Assembly (NCBI GenBank): GCA_900104495.1
Contig: FMXS01000004.1
Coordinates: forward strand, 1 to 64,000
Direction: 5' to 3'
Source: Ruminococcaceae bacterium FB2012
GTDB lineage: Bacteria > Bacillota > Clostridia > Oscillospirales > Ruminococcaceae
Length of the DNA stretch: 64,000 nt
Shown here: piece after piece, positions 48,824 to 57,836 of the stretch
Position numbering within the stretch: the first letter of the stretch is position 1
How the letters are laid out: the number at the start of each line of letters is the position of its first letter
Notes under the pieces: model-generated
Told to the model about the DNA's origin: nothing
What the model saw: only the letters and a program-made list of their open reading frames with translations
Databases searched by the model: none
Position numbers and translations under genes: made by a program

Positions 48824-50320
48824 ATGTATTACAAGAGTACAAGAAACAGTTCGGTGAATGTGTCGTCGGCACAGGCTATCGCTCAGGGCATTTCCAAGGA
48901 CGGCGGGCTTTTCGTCCCCTCCGAGATCCCTTCGATCACCCTTGAGGATGTTAAAAAGCTGGGGAAGATGACCTACGCGGAGAGAGCCTTCTTCGTGTTC
49001 TCAAAGTTCCTGACCGACTTTACCGACGCCGAGATCCGTTACTGTGTGGACAGCGCCTATAACGACAGGAATTTCGACTCCGACAGTATCGCCGAGCTGG
49101 CTCACCTGTTCGACGGGACCTATATGCTGGAGCTTTGGCACGGCCCTACCTGCGCTTTCAAGGATATGGCCCTTCAGATACTTCCGTACCTGCTGACCAC
49201 CTCCGCAAAGAAGCTGGATCTTGGCAGGAAGATCGTTATCCTTGTGGCTACCTCCGGCGATACGGGCAAGGCCGCCCTTGAAGGCTTCAAGGACGTTCCC
49301 GATACGCAGATCCTTGTATTCTATCCCGAGGACGGCGTTTCCGCTATGCAGAAAAAGCAGATGACCACCCAGGAAGGCGCCAACGTGGGAGTATGCGCTA
49401 TCAAGGGCAACTTCGACGACGCTCAGAACGGCGTAAAGGCTATCTTCACCAATGCTGAGATCGCCGAGACTCTCGATAAGAACGGTATGCAGTTCTCCTC
49501 CGCCAATTCCATAAACTGGGGACGTCTTGCTCCGCAGATAATCTACTACGTTTCCACCTACGCTCAGCTTGTGGAGGATAAGGCTATCGACCTGGGCGAG
49601 CCCATCAATATCGTTGTTCCCACCGGCAACTTCGGAAACATACTGGCGGGCTACTATGCCAAGAAAATGGGCATTCCCGTCAACAAGCTGATCTGCGCCT
49701 CCAACGCCAACAACGTGCTGACCGATTTCATCAACACAGGCGTTTACGACAGGAACAGAAAGTTCTATACCACCATTTCTCCCTCGATGGATATTCTTAT
49801 CTCCTCCAACCTGGAGAGGCTTCTCTATCATCTCTGCGGCGAGAACGATGCTACGATCAGGGATTGGTTCGGCAAGCTGGCTTCCGAGGGCAGATATGAA
49901 GTCTCCGAGGATGTGAAGAAGGTGCTTTCCGAGGAGTTTTATGCCGGCTGCTGCGACGACGCGCAGACCAAGGAATGCATCAAGGGAATATACGATAAGT
50001 ATTCATATACCTGCGATACCCATACGGCGGTAGCTGTCAAGGTATATCAGGATTACAAGGCCGCCGCCGGCGACGATACCGTTACGGTCATCGCCTCCAC
50101 GGCAAGCCCCTATAAGTTCTCCGGCTCCGTGCTTTCGGCTATCGGCGTCAGCACCGATGCCGACGAGTTCTCCCTCGTTGACAGGCTGGCTGAAGCATCA
50201 AAGCTGCCCGTCCCCGCATCGCTGGCCGCTTTGAAGGACAAGGAGGTCCGCTTCAGCGAAACGGTGGACAAGGCAGAAATGAAGGACTACGTTTTCAGGA
50301 CCCTGGGAATAAAGGACTGA
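48824..50320 (+). CDS. thrC: threonine synthase
   Basis: 498 residues; converts O-phosphohomoserine to threonine with PLP. N-terminal STRNSSVNVSSAQAIAQGISKDGGLFVP, the PLP lysine in HGPTCAFKDMALQ, phosphate loop VATSGDTGKAALEG and PTGNFGNILAGYYAKKMG. Longer, yeast/E. coli-like class. ATG at 48,824 after AAGGTG. No leader or attenuator seen. Confidence 0.96.
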   Translation: MYYKSTRNSSVNVSSAQAIAQGISKDGGLFVPSEIPSITLEDVKKLGKMTYAERAFFVFSKFLTDFTDAEIRYCVDSAYNDRNFDSDSIAELAHLFDGTYMLELWHGPTCAFKDMALQILPYLLTTSAKKLDLGRKIVILVATSGDTGKAALEGFKDVPDTQILVFYPEDGVSAMQKKQMTTQEGANVGVCAIKGNFDDAQNGVKAIFTNAEIAETLDKNGMQFSSANSINWGRLAPQIIYYVSTYAQLVEDKAIDLGEPINIVVPTGNFGNILAGYYAKKMGIPVNKLICASNANNVLTDFINTGVYDRNRKFYTTISPSMDILISSNLERLLYHLCGENDATIRDWFGKLASEGRYEVSEDVKKVLSEEFYAGCCDDAQTKECIKGIYDKYSYTCDTHTAVAVKVYQDYKAAAGDDTVTVIASTASPYKFSGSVLSAIGVSTDADEFSLVDRLAEASKLPVPASLAALKDKEVRFSETVDKAEMKDYVFRTLGIKD

Positions 50321-50323
50321 GCC

Positions 50324-50491
50324 TCAGTTCTCCCTTGACTTGAAGGTCCTGCAAAGGGTGTCGTCCGAGCAGTCCGCGCAGGAGCAGGTGCTGCCGACGG
50401 TGATGCAGTCCGCGCTGCATTCCTTGCCTTCAACATTGTGGACGCAGCTTTCCACGCCGCATTTTACCGAGCTGAGTGTTTTGTTTGTCAT
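50324..50491 (-). CDS. DUF1540 cysteine-rich small protein
   Basis: 55 residues, found by reading the minus strand between thrC and the phosphoesterase gene. It contains VKCGVESCVHNVEGKECSAD followed by CITVGSTCSCADCSDDTLC, the spacing of DUF1540 proteins (probable metal-binding small domain). ATG at 50,491 follows AAAGGAG at 7 bases. It ends 4 bases from the thrC stop. Function unknown for the family; in clostridia such genes are often tied to sporulation or stress. Confidence 0.88.
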   Translation of the reverse strand: MTNKTLSSVKCGVESCVHNVEGKECSADCITVGSTCSCADCSDDTLCRTFKSREN

Positions 50492-50569
50492 ATATCAAAA
50501 CTCCTTTCAGTTTGATGATCTTATTGTGCCCCAAAGAAATGGGATTATTCGCATAAAAAGGAGCTTTCG

Positions 50570-51301
50570 ATGAAGTTATTTGTAATTGCCGACCTTCACC
50601 TTCCGCTGTCCGCGGATAAGCCCATGGATATCTTCGGCGGCTGGGAGGACTATGTCGGCAGGCTTGAATACAACTGGAAAAGAAAGATCGGCCCCGAGGA
50701 TACCGTGGTTATCCCCGGGGACGTTTCGTGGTCTATGTCCATAGACGAAAGCTATAACGATATGAGGTTCTTAGACAGCCTTCCCGGCAGGAAGATCATC
50801 TCCAAGGGCAACCACGATTACTGGTGGGATACCGCCGCCAAAATGAACCGCTTCTTCACCGAAAGCGGCTTCACGACTCTGAATATCATGCATAACAACT
50901 GCTATGCCTTTGAGGATGTGGGCATCTGCGGCAGCCGGGGCTGGATCAACGAGACCGGCAAGCCCGAGGATGCCAAGGTCATCGCCCGGGAGGCCATGCG
51001 CCTTGAAGTTTCGGTGTCCGAAGCGGAAAAGCAAGGGCTCCGGCCCGTGGTGTTCCTGCACTACCCACCCGTGTACGCCGGAGCGGTGAACGAGCCGATA
51101 TTTGAGGTGCTGACAAGGCATAACATCGGGCTTTGCTTTTACGGACATCTCCACGGCAAACGAGCCCATACCAACGCCGTGACCGGAAATTACAACGGTG
51201 TCGAACTGAGGCTTATCTCTGCGGATTTTTTGCAGTTTGACCCAATGGATATAACCGAAATTGTGCAAAGTGCCGAATTCAAAAAAACACTTGAAAAATA
51301 A
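50570..51301 (+). CDS. metallophosphoesterase
   Basis: 243 residues. Calcineurin-like motifs: IADLHLP, IPGDVSW, KGNHDYWW, FLHYPPV and GHLHG, giving a two-metal phosphoesterase of the YkuE/YpgQ-like group. Substrate not predictable. AGGAG precedes the ATG. Its last codons contain the -35 of the tig promoter. Confidence 0.92.
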   Translation: MKLFVIADLHLPLSADKPMDIFGGWEDYVGRLEYNWKRKIGPEDTVVIPGDVSWSMSIDESYNDMRFLDSLPGRKIISKGNHDYWWDTAAKMNRFFTESGFTTLNIMHNNCYAFEDVGICGSRGWINETGKPEDAKVIAREAMRLEVSVSEAEKQGLRPVVFLHYPPVYAGAVNEPIFEVLTRHNIGLCFYGHLHGKRAHTNAVTGNYNGVELRLISADFLQFDPMDITEIVQSAEFKKTLEK

Positions 51302-51319
51302 ATATGTTTGTGGTATAAT
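51291..51319 (+). promoter_or_regulatory. promoter of tig
   Basis: TTGAAA (51,291-51,296, inside the previous gene), 17-bp spacer, TATAAT (51,314-51,319). Confidence 0.85.
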
Positions 51320-51385
51320 TGTTTAGATAGATTATTCACTTGCAATATTATGTAAAGCAAGTGTATTATAACTGGAGGAATAAAA

Positions 51386-52666
51386 ATGAGTTTGAAGTCA
51401 ACAAATAAGGTCGATACCAACAAGTATGAGCTTGAGATAGAGATCGCTCCCGATGTGTTCGAGAAGGCCGTTTCGCAGGCTTATCTCAACGCCCGCAAGA
51501 AGATCCAGATCCCCGGCTTCAGAAAGGGCAAGGCCCCCAGAAAGCTGATCGAGAAGGAGTACGGCGAGAGCTTTTTCTATGAGGACGCTATCAACCTTAT
51601 CTACGGCGCCGAGGTAGACGCCGCCGTCAAGGAGGCCGCTCTGGAGCTGGTGACAAGACCCGATGTTGAGGTCACAGCCGTCAGCAAGGAAGAGGGCGTT
51701 AAAATGAAGGTGACCTGCACCGTCAAGCCAGAAGTCGAGCTGGGCGAGTATAAGGGCATCGAGGTAGAGAAGAATGTCAAGCCCGTCGAGGACGAGGACC
51801 TTGACCGCGAGATAAAGAAGCTCCAGGAGAAGAACGTCAGGATCGTTACTGTTGACGACAGGCCTGCCGAAACAGGCGATACCGTAAAGATCGACTTCGA
51901 GGGCTTCAAGGACGACGTTGCCTTTGAGGGCGGCAAGGCCGATGACTTCGACCTTGAGCTTGGCAGCGGACAGTTCATCCCCGGTTTTGAGGATGCTATC
52001 GTCGGTCACAGCGTCGGCGAGCAGTTCGATATCAACGTTACCTTCCCCGAGGAGTACCAGGTTGCCGACCTGGCAGGCGCTCCCGCAGTATTCAAGATCA
52101 ATCTGAAGGGCATCACCAAGAAGGAGTACCCCGAGGTCAATGACGATCTTATCTCCGAGACCACAGATTTCGATACTCTTGAGGAGTTCAAGGCAGACGC
52201 TAAGAAGAAGCTGGAAGAGGAGAACGAGAAGGCCGCCGACAACGCTATCGAGAACTATCTGTTCGATAAGGTAGTAGAGGGCATGAAGGCCGAGATCCCC
52301 GAGGTAATGTTCGAGAACCGCGTCAACGAGATGCTCAACGACTTCGCTATGAGACTCCAGAGACAGGGCATGAGCCTTGACCTGTATATGAGATATTCCG
52401 GACAGACTCCCGAGCAGCTCAAAAAGACTTACAGAGAGCAGGCCGAGAAGCAGGTGAAGCTCCGTCTCGCACTTGAGCAGGTAGTTAAGCTCGAAGGCAT
52501 CGAGGCTGCCCCCGAAGAAGTGGAGACTGAGATAAACACTATCGCCGAGAACAACAACATCACCGCCGAGGAAGTCAGAAAGTACGTTTCCGACGCCGAT
52601 GTTGCCAAGGATATCGCTGTCGGCAAGGCCGTTGAGCTTATCAAGAGCAGCGCCGTCATCAAGTAA
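51386..52666 (+). CDS. tig: trigger factor
   Basis: 426 residues; ribosome-bound chaperone. N-terminal ribosome-binding loop with GFRKGKAPRK (about 46-55), FKBP-type domain (about 155-245; GDTVKIDFEGF, FIPGFEDAIVGHSVGE) and helical C-terminal arms. Followed by clpP and clpX, the usual order. Confidence 0.97.
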   Translation: MSLKSTNKVDTNKYELEIEIAPDVFEKAVSQAYLNARKKIQIPGFRKGKAPRKLIEKEYGESFFYEDAINLIYGAEVDAAVKEAALELVTRPDVEVTAVSKEEGVKMKVTCTVKPEVELGEYKGIEVEKNVKPVEDEDLDREIKKLQEKNVRIVTVDDRPAETGDTVKIDFEGFKDDVAFEGGKADDFDLELGSGQFIPGFEDAIVGHSVGEQFDINVTFPEEYQVADLAGAPAVFKINLKGITKKEYPEVNDDLISETTDFDTLEEFKADAKKKLEEENEKAADNAIENYLFDKVVEGMKAEIPEVMFENRVNEMLNDFAMRLQRQGMSLDLYMRYSGQTPEQLKKTYREQAEKQVKLRLALEQVVKLEGIEAAPEEVETEINTIAENNNITAEEVRKYVSDADVAKDIAVGKAVELIKSSAVIK

Positions 52667-52749
52667 GACATTTTTACAGTTTACGACATATTTATTTTCG
52701 CTCGCAGTTTCCAATGCGGGCGAAATGTATATCAAAGGGAGGTTATCAA

Positions 52750-53337
52750 ATGGCACTTATTCCTTACGTTGTGGAACAGACTAACCGCGGTGAGAGAAGC
52801 TACGATATTTTCTCGAGACTTCTCAACGACCGTATCATCATGCTCTCCGAGCCTATCGACGACGCCGTTGCCAGCGTGGTGGTCTCAGAACTGCTTTTCC
52901 TTGAGAGCCAGGACCCCGAAAAGGATATAGATCTCTATATCAACAGTCCCGGAGGCTCTATCACCGCCGGTATGGCTATCTATGACACGATGCAGTATAT
53001 CAAGTGCGACGTTTCGACGATCTGCATAGGTATGGCTGCTTCAATGGGCGCATTCCTGCTGTCCTCCGGCGCAAAGGGCAAGAGATTCGCTCTCCCCAAC
53101 GCCGAGATCATGATCCACCAGCCCCTTATCAGCGGCGGCCTGGGCGGCCAGTGCACCGATATCAAGATCCATTCGGATCACCTCGTAAGAACAAGAGAGA
53201 AAATGAACAGGATCCTTGCCGAGAATACCGGCAAGACCATCGAGCAGATCGCTATCGATACCGAGAGAGATAACTTCATGTATGCTGACGAGGCTATGGC
53301 TTACGGCCTTGTCGATAAGGTGATCGCCCACAGATAA
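52750..53337 (+). CDS. clpP: ATP-dependent Clp protease proteolytic subunit
   Basis: 195 residues. Catalytic Ser98 (GMAASMG), His123 (MIHQP) and Asp170 (IDTERD) present. AAAGGGAGG precedes the ATG; a longer frame upstream is rejected. Forms the barrel protease with ClpX encoded next. Confidence 0.97.
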   Translation: MALIPYVVEQTNRGERSYDIFSRLLNDRIIMLSEPIDDAVASVVVSELLFLESQDPEKDIDLYINSPGGSITAGMAIYDTMQYIKCDVSTICIGMAASMGAFLLSSGAKGKRFALPNAEIMIHQPLISGGLGGQCTDIKIHSDHLVRTREKMNRILAENTGKTIEQIAIDTERDNFMYADEAMAYGLVDKVIAHR

Positions 53338-53363
53338 GGATCCGTTAAGAAAGGAGCACTTAT

Positions 53364-54638
53364 ATGGCTAATGACGTTTACAAGCGCTGTAATTTCTGCG
53401 GCAAGAGCGAGGCTAAAGTGAGAAATATGTTCTCGGCAGGTGTTTACAATATTTGTGACGAGTGCGTTATCTATTGCTACGATATCCTTGAAGACCAGGG
53501 GATCGTTCCTGCCCGTGAAAGCCTGACCCCCGAATTCGGCGCCGCCGATGAAACAAATGTCAAGACGCTTTCGCTTAAAAAGCCCGCCGAGATAAAGGCG
53601 GTGCTGGATGATTATGTCATCGGACAGGACGATGCAAAAATGGCTCTTTCTGTCGCCGTGTATAACCACTATAAGCGTATCACGTCCATCGACGATAAAA
53701 GCGACGACGTGGAGATACAGAAGTCCAACGTGCTTCTGCTGGGCCCCACCGGAACCGGCAAGACCCTGCTGGCTCAGACGCTGGCAAGGATCCTCAACGT
53801 TCCCTTCGCTATCGCGGACGCCACCACCCTTACCGAAGCCGGATATGTGGGCGACGACGTCGAGAACGTGCTCACAAGGCTTATCCAGGCCGCTGATTAC
53901 GACATCGAAGCCGCTCAGAAGGGCATTATCTATATCGACGAGATAGATAAGATCTCCCGCAAGTCCGAGAACACCTCTATCACCCGCGACGTCAGCGGTG
54001 AGGGCGTTCAGCAGGCTCTGCTGAAGATCATCGAGGGAACAGTCTCCAACGTTCCCCCAAACGGCGGAAGAAAGCATCCCAACCAGCAGTGCTTCCATAT
54101 CGACACCAAGAACATCCTGTTCATCTGCGGAGGCGCCTTCGACGGCCTGGAGCGGGTTATCACCAAGCGCACCGATTCCTCGTCTATGGGCTTCGGCGGC
54201 GTCATCAAGGATAAAAAGAACGAGACCAACGTGATGAAGAAGGTCATGCCCCACGACCTTGTGAAGTTCGGCATCGTGCCCGAACTGGTGGGTAGGCTTC
54301 CTGTCATCACCGTGCTGGAGGAGCTGGACGAAGCGGCTCTCTGCCGCATCCTCACCGAGCCCAAGAATTCTCTTGTGCGCCAGTATACCAAGCTGTTCCG
54401 AATGGACGGCATCGACTTTGTGGTCACCGAGGATGCCACCGTTGAGCTTGCAAGAAAGACCTTGGAAATGAAGACCGGCGCCCGCGGCCTCAGAGGCGTG
54501 TTTGAAGGCCTCCTCACCGGGCTGATGTTCAACGCTCCCTCCGATCCCACGATCACCCGCATCACCATTGATGCCGAAGTGGTAAGAGGCGAGAAGGAAG
54601 CCATCATCGAGCATAAGGCCGAAAAGCGCGGAGCCTGA
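53364..54638 (+). CDS. clpX: Clp protease ATP-binding subunit ClpX
   Basis: 424 residues. N-terminal zinc-binding domain CNFCGKSE...CDECVIYC, Walker A GPTGTGKT (about 130), Walker B IIYIDEIDK, pore-loop and sensor motifs, and the C-terminal ARGLRG sensor-2 region. Unfolds substrates for ClpP. Confidence 0.97.
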   Translation: MANDVYKRCNFCGKSEAKVRNMFSAGVYNICDECVIYCYDILEDQGIVPARESLTPEFGAADETNVKTLSLKKPAEIKAVLDDYVIGQDDAKMALSVAVYNHYKRITSIDDKSDDVEIQKSNVLLLGPTGTGKTLLAQTLARILNVPFAIADATTLTEAGYVGDDVENVLTRLIQAADYDIEAAQKGIIYIDEIDKISRKSENTSITRDVSGEGVQQALLKIIEGTVSNVPPNGGRKHPNQQCFHIDTKNILFICGGAFDGLERVITKRTDSSSMGFGGVIKDKKNETNVMKKVMPHDLVKFGIVPELVGRLPVITVLEELDEAALCRILTEPKNSLVRQYTKLFRMDGIDFVVTEDATVELARKTLEMKTGARGLRGVFEGLLTGLMFNAPSDPTITRITIDAEVVRGEKEAIIEHKAEKRGA

Positions 54639-54658
54639 TCCGATATTGAACGCATAAC

Positions 54659-54691
54659 AAAGAGCAGCCGGGAAAAACGGCTGCTCTTTTT
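54659..54691. terminator. bidirectional terminator between clpX and metA
   Basis: AAAGAGCAGCCG pairs with CGGCTGCTCTTT, with T-runs on both strands, between convergent genes. Confidence 0.93.
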
Positions 54692-54722
54692 GCGTGATAT
54701 TCTGTTGTAAAAGGGTAGTATA

Positions 54723-55649
54723 TCATCGGGGGAGAGGCTCCAGCTCGGAAAGATCGTAGGGCGTCTGCTGATATACGCAGTAGTTGAGCCAGTTGGCGTA
54801 CATCAGGTTGGCGGAACAGCTCCAGTTGAAGATTGGCGTCTGCTTTGAATCGTTGTCCGGGAAGTAGTTATAGGGGATCTGAATGTCCAGCCCCTTGCCG
54901 AGATCGCGGAAATACTCCTTTGAAAGAGTCTCCCGGTCGTACTCCCAGTGTCCGAAGAGGAAGAACTGCCGTTCGCTGTGATGAGCCACAACGTGAACGC
55001 CCGCCTCATAGCTCTCAGCGCAGATTATCAGCTCCCGTACCTTCTCGATGTCCTCGCGCCTTACTTCGGTGTGACGGGAATGCGGACAGTGGAAAACGTC
55101 TCCGAAGCCCTTTAACAGCGAGCATTGCGCCCAGGTTATGTGGTGCTTGAAGTTGCCGAACATCTTGCGGTCCAGCTCATGTTTGGGTATGCCGTAGTGA
55201 TAGTAAAGCCCCGCCTGCGCTCCCCAGCAGATGTGCAGGGTGGAGAAGCAGTGGGTCTTTGACCACTCAAAGACCTCGCACAGCTCCTGCCAGTAATCCA
55301 CTTCCTCAAACTCCATAAGCTCTACCGGAGCGCCGGTGATGATAAGCCCGTCGTAGCGGTTCTCCTTGACCTCGTCAAAGGTCTTGTAGAACTGGAGCAT
55401 ATGCTCCTGCGGGGTGTTTTTGGAAACGTGGTTCATCTGCACAAGGTCTATCTCAACGTGCAGGGGAGTGTTGGACAGCAGACGGAGTATCTGCGTCTCG
55501 GTGGTGATCTTGTCGGGCATCAGATTGACGAGAGCTATTTTCAGCGCACGGATATCCTGATGATCCGCCCTCTGAGTGGGGATAACGAATATTTTCTCCG
55601 CGATCAGCGTTGAATACGCGGGAAGATTGTCTGGTATCTTGATAGGCAT
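54723..55649 (-). CDS. metAA: homoserine O-acyltransferase MetA, predicted acetyltransferase
   Basis: 308 residues; activates homoserine for methionine synthesis. Catalytic Cys141 (HICWGAQAG), His234 and Glu236 (FGHWEYD). The acyl-specificity position is Glu110 (TGAPVELMEF), aligned with Glu111 of Bacillus cereus MetA, which uses acetyl-CoA, whereas E. coli has Gly and uses succinyl-CoA. ATG at 55,649 follows AAGGAG; the longer frame is rejected. No SAM riboswitch fits in the short upstream region. Confidence 0.95.
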   Translation of the reverse strand: MPIKIPDNLPAYSTLIAEKIFVIPTQRADHQDIRALKIALVNLMPDKITTETQILRLLSNTPLHVEIDLVQMNHVSKNTPQEHMLQFYKTFDEVKENRYDGLIITGAPVELMEFEEVDYWQELCEVFEWSKTHCFSTLHICWGAQAGLYYHYGIPKHELDRKMFGNFKHHITWAQCSLLKGFGDVFHCPHSRHTEVRREDIEKVRELIICAESYEAGVHVVAHHSERQFFLFGHWEYDRETLSKEYFRDLGKGLDIQIPYNYFPDNDSKQTPIFNWSCSANLMYANWLNYCVYQQTPYDLSELEPLPR

Positions 55650-55681
55650 TGTTCTTTGCTCCTTGATCGTTCTTGAATACA

Positions 55682-55710
55682 ATTATATCACACTTGTCCG
55701 TTTTGTGCAA
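55682..55710 (-). promoter_or_regulatory. promoter of metA
   Basis: On the minus strand, TTGCAC (55,710-55,705), 17-bp spacer, TATAAT (55,687-55,682). Confidence 0.75.
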
Positions 55711-55746
55711 GTGGTATATTTATTAATAATTGTTGACAATATTGTG

Positions 55747-55775
55747 TTGACTTTTTCGTGCCTATGCGGTATAAT
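55747..55775 (+). promoter_or_regulatory. promoter of the gtrA glycan cluster
   Basis: TTGACT (55,747-55,752), 17-bp spacer, TATAAT (55,770-55,775). Confidence 0.85.
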
Positions 55776-55808
55776 AATAATGTATATCGCTTTGGGAAGT
55801 GTTAGTGT

Positions 55809-56285
55809 ATGAAAATAAAGGAATTGTTCAGCGGAGAGACAGATAACACATTTATCCAGTTCTTCCGCTATCTGTTTGTGGGCGGTTTCGCCTTCGTGGT
55901 AGATTACGGCACTCTGATGCTTTTGGTGGAGGTCTTCGGCTTCAATGCCAAGCTGGCGGCAGTCGTGGCGTTCATCCTCGGACTGATAGTTAATTATATC
56001 CTCAGCACCCTGTGGATATTTAAAAACTCCAAGATAGGCAACCGTCTGGCGGAGTTTGCGGCCTTCGCAGTGATCGGAGTTATCGGCCTCGGCATCAACG
56101 AGCTGATAATCTGGCTCTTCGACGATGTCATCGCTCCCCGCAAGCCCCTTGACTTCATCCCCGAGGACAAGTATTATCTGATAGGAAAACTCGTGTCCAC
56201 CGCGGTAGTGTTCATTTGGAACTTCGCGGCGAGAAAGTTTATCATATTCAACAAAAACAGCACATCTGAGGAGGAACCGAAATGA
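55809..56285 (+). CDS. GtrA-family membrane protein
   Basis: 158 residues with four membrane segments and the GtrA start FFRYLFVGGFAFVVDYGTLMLL, plus VNYILSTLWIFKN and FIWNFAARKFIIF. GtrA proteins are thought to help flip lipid-linked sugars. Overlaps the next gene by ATGA. Confidence 0.9.
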   Translation: MKIKELFSGETDNTFIQFFRYLFVGGFAFVVDYGTLMLLVEVFGFNAKLAAVVAFILGLIVNYILSTLWIFKNSKIGNRLAEFAAFAVIGVIGLGINELIIWLFDDVIAPRKPLDFIPEDKYYLIGKLVSTAVVFIWNFAARKFIIFNKNSTSEEEPK

Positions 56286-57835
56286 AAAAGGTCGTTATCA
56301 TAGGCGCGGGCCCCGCGGGAATAACAGCGGCGGCGGAGCTCCAGAAGCAGGATAAGGATATAAGCGTTACCATTCTTGAAGGCTCCAAGGCCATCGGCGG
56401 CATTTCGCAGACCGTGAGATACCGCGGCAACAGAATGGACATCGGCGGACACAGATTTTTCTCCAAGTCCGAGGAGGTCATGAACTGGTGGAGCGACCTT
56501 ATGCCCCTCCAGGGGAAGCAGTCCTTCGACGACAGAAAACTGCACCGCAAAAAGCCCCTCTCAGCAGGCGGCCCCGATCCCGATTCCGAGGATAACGTAA
56601 TGCTCATCCGTGAGCGCGTTTCCCGTATCTACTACGACAGAAAATTCTTTGACTATCCCATTTCCCTCAAGCCCGAAACGATAAAAAATATGGGCATCTT
56701 CACCACCATGAAGGCGGGCTTCAGCTACCTTTGGAGCTGTGTTTTCAAGAAGCCGGAGACCAATCTTGAAAACTTCTATATCAACCGCTTCGGCAAGGTC
56801 CTTTACAGTATGTTCTTCGAGGGTTACACCGAAAAGCTCTGGGGCAGACATCCCCGTGAGATCTCGGCAGAGTGGGGAGCTCAGCGCGTCAAGGGCCTTT
56901 CCATAAAGGCCGTTCTCAAGGATATGTTCATGAAGCTGTTCCATATCAAGTCCAAGAAAGTGGAGACCTCGCTGATCGAACAGTTTTGGTATCCCAAGTA
57001 CGGCCCCGGCCAGCTTTGGGAGAAGGCCATCAGCACCGCCGTTGAAAACGGCGCTCAGCTGCTCACCGAGCATACCGTGAAGAAGGTCATCCTTGAAAAC
57101 GGTAAGGTCAAAGCTGTTGTCTGCGATACTCCCGAGGGCGAGAAGCGCATCGAGGGCGACTTTTTCATCTCCTCCATGCCCGTCAAGGACCTGGTTGCCG
57201 CAATGGAAGGCGATAAGATCAGCACAAAGGTGAAAAAGACCGCCGCCGGCCTGCCGTACAGAGATTTCGTCACCGTGGGCCTGCTGGTCAATAAACTGGA
57301 GCTTGTCAACAAGACTAAGATAAAGACCCTCGGCAATATCGTCCCCGACTGCTGGATCTACGTCCAGGATAAGGGCGTCAAGCTGGGAAGGATACAGATC
57401 TTCAACAACTGGTCGCCTTATCTCGTCAAGGACCCCGAGAACACCGTCTGGATCGGCCTTGAATACTTCTGCACCGAAGGCGACGAGTTCTGGAGCATGA
57501 CCGCCAAGGAAACCGCAAAGTTCGCGGTAAGAGAGCTTCGGAAAATGGGCGTTATCAAGAAGGGGGCCGTCCTTGACTGGCACCGCGAGCGTGTCAAGAA
57601 GGCTTATCCCGCCTACTTCGATACCTATAAGGATTTTGACTGCGTCGTTGACTTTCTCGATAAGTACGACAATCTGTTCTGCGTCGGCAGAAACGGTCAG
57701 CACCGCTATAACAATATGGATCACTCGATGCTCACCGGCATCTATGCCGCCCGTGAGATAGCCGCAGGCACCTGCGACAAGGAAAAGGTCTGGAACGTAA
57801 ACACCGAAAAGGAATATCACGAAGAGAAGAAGTAA
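56282..57835 (+). CDS. FAD-dependent amine-oxidase-like/UDP-galactopyranose mutase-like protein
   Basis: 517 residues. N-terminal dinucleotide fold VVIIGAGPAGITAAAELQ, then ISQTVRYRGNRMDIGGHRFFSK, the GGHRFF signature shared with protoporphyrinogen oxidase/UGM-like flavoproteins, and a C-terminal FAD segment GRNGQHRYNNMDHSMLTGIYAA. Found in polysaccharide clusters; the substrate is probably a sugar or lipid-linked sugar, inferred from GtrA and glycosyltransferase neighbours. Confidence 0.88.
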   Translation: MKKVVIIGAGPAGITAAAELQKQDKDISVTILEGSKAIGGISQTVRYRGNRMDIGGHRFFSKSEEVMNWWSDLMPLQGKQSFDDRKLHRKKPLSAGGPDPDSEDNVMLIRERVSRIYYDRKFFDYPISLKPETIKNMGIFTTMKAGFSYLWSCVFKKPETNLENFYINRFGKVLYSMFFEGYTEKLWGRHPREISAEWGAQRVKGLSIKAVLKDMFMKLFHIKSKKVETSLIEQFWYPKYGPGQLWEKAISTAVENGAQLLTEHTVKKVILENGKVKAVVCDTPEGEKRIEGDFFISSMPVKDLVAAMEGDKISTKVKKTAAGLPYRDFVTVGLLVNKLELVNKTKIKTLGNIVPDCWIYVQDKGVKLGRIQIFNNWSPYLVKDPENTVWIGLEYFCTEGDEFWSMTAKETAKFAVRELRKMGVIKKGAVLDWHRERVKKAYPAYFDTYKDFDCVVDFLDKYDNLFCVGRNGQHRYNNMDHSMLTGIYAAREIAAGTCDKEKVWNVNTEKEYHEEKK

Positions 57836-57836
57836 T

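Noticed and set aside
51398..52756. 452-codon reading frame opposite tig
   Set aside because: Leu/Asp-rich antisense shadow of the Glu/Lys-rich trigger factor gene.
54723..55649. SAM riboswitch before metA
   Set aside because: Only about 30 nt separate the predicted transcript start from the ATG, too short for any known SAM riboswitch.
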